DNA of 64,000 bases from Bosea vaviloviae (GTDB lineage: Bacteria > Pseudomonadota > Alphaproteobacteria > Rhizobiales > Beijerinckiaceae): contig NZ_CP017147.1 of the NCBI RefSeq assembly GCF_001741865.1, positions 2,285,001 through 2,349,000 on the forward strand, read 5' to 3'. Positions 63,856-64,000 of the stretch are shown piece by piece. A program made the position numbers and the translations under genes. The notes under the pieces are model-generated. The model did not search any database and was not told the origin of the DNA. It saw only the letters and a program-made list of their open reading frames with translations. How positions within the stretch are numbered: the first letter of the stretch is position 1; every line of letters begins with the position of its first letter.

Positions 63856-64000
63856 GGCGCCAAGGCTACCGTGCTCCCCGGGAGCTGTCTCATGACAAGG
63901 CGCGATCGCATCGATCACCGCGGCATGGGCATTGAAGCCGCTCGCGCATTTCGTGCCGGAGGCAGAGCCGGATCCGTGACAGCCTCTTCCCTTCTCCCCT

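Overview
The window is about 64 kb of high-GC alphaproteobacterial chromosome. Gene order and protein families point to Hyphomicrobiales (Rhizobiales), probably Bosea or a close relative. The clues are the core order maoC-ribF-ileS-lspA-M16-M16-pgi-mutL, the lpxK/waaA/DUF374/DUF4170/cysQ block with DUF2093 beside it, plant-type GshA, short-form Pgi, DUF1127 and the many Rhizobiales-style intergenic palindromes. The genus is an inference. Most genes are core housekeeping genes. I saw no rRNA, tRNA, CRISPR array, prophage or intact insertion sequence.

Layout. 1-2845: end of a fatty-acid beta-oxidation operon (thiolase, FadJ/FadB-type protein), closed by a clear terminator. 3046-9414: omega-amino-acid transaminase, a membrane TPR protein, a TipF-like degenerate EAL protein, a HAD hydrolase and a CheY protein. 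9717-21636: long same-strand core run (MaoC, RibF, IleS, LspA, a secreted protein, two complementary M16 peptidases, Pgi, MutL). 21647-23160: a small accessory insertion (ParDE toxin-antitoxin, a remnant of the rsmD 3' end, a glutathione transferase) lying between mutL and rsmD. 23170-27609: rsmD, a giant Arg/Gly-rich RluB-type pseudouridine synthase, tadA and an acetyltransferase. 27770-32653: TauE exporter with divergent ArsR regulator, patatin lipase, then a HAD type II dehalogenase, a fluoroacetate-dehalogenase-like hydrolase and VapBC. 32712-35730: purD and xseA. 35766-45329: secreted dienelactone hydrolase, the lipid A/Kdo block, cysQ, DUF6101, ubiA with a coupled acetyltransferase, a secreted small protein and rsmE. 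45590-48325: two gamma-glutamyl ligase-fold enzymes (YbdK-like, GshA). 48392-54170: orphan Flp pilin, divergent LysR/DUF1127, a chemoreceptor, a small exported protein with a stop codon in its signal peptide, and DUF937. 54223-58820: MATE, Kef antiporter, GST and MarR. 58973-63819: ispH, thrB, rnhA preceded by two tandem truncated copies of its own 5' end, DUF1330, a luciferase-like monooxygenase and a GNAT protein.

The less ordinary content is mostly in the DNA between and at the edges of genes. (i) A 110-bp tandem array makes two 37-residue mini-ORFs copied from the RNase HI N-terminus, each overlapping the next start by ATGA. (ii) Many 9-21 bp tandem repeats sit at gene starts, leaders or ends. 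(iii) Five copies of a palindromic element occur, one of them apparently forming part of the N-terminus of a secreted hydrolase. (iv) A compound 264-bp inverted-repeat element lies between cysQ and DUF4170. (v) A relic of rsmD flanks the GST insertion.
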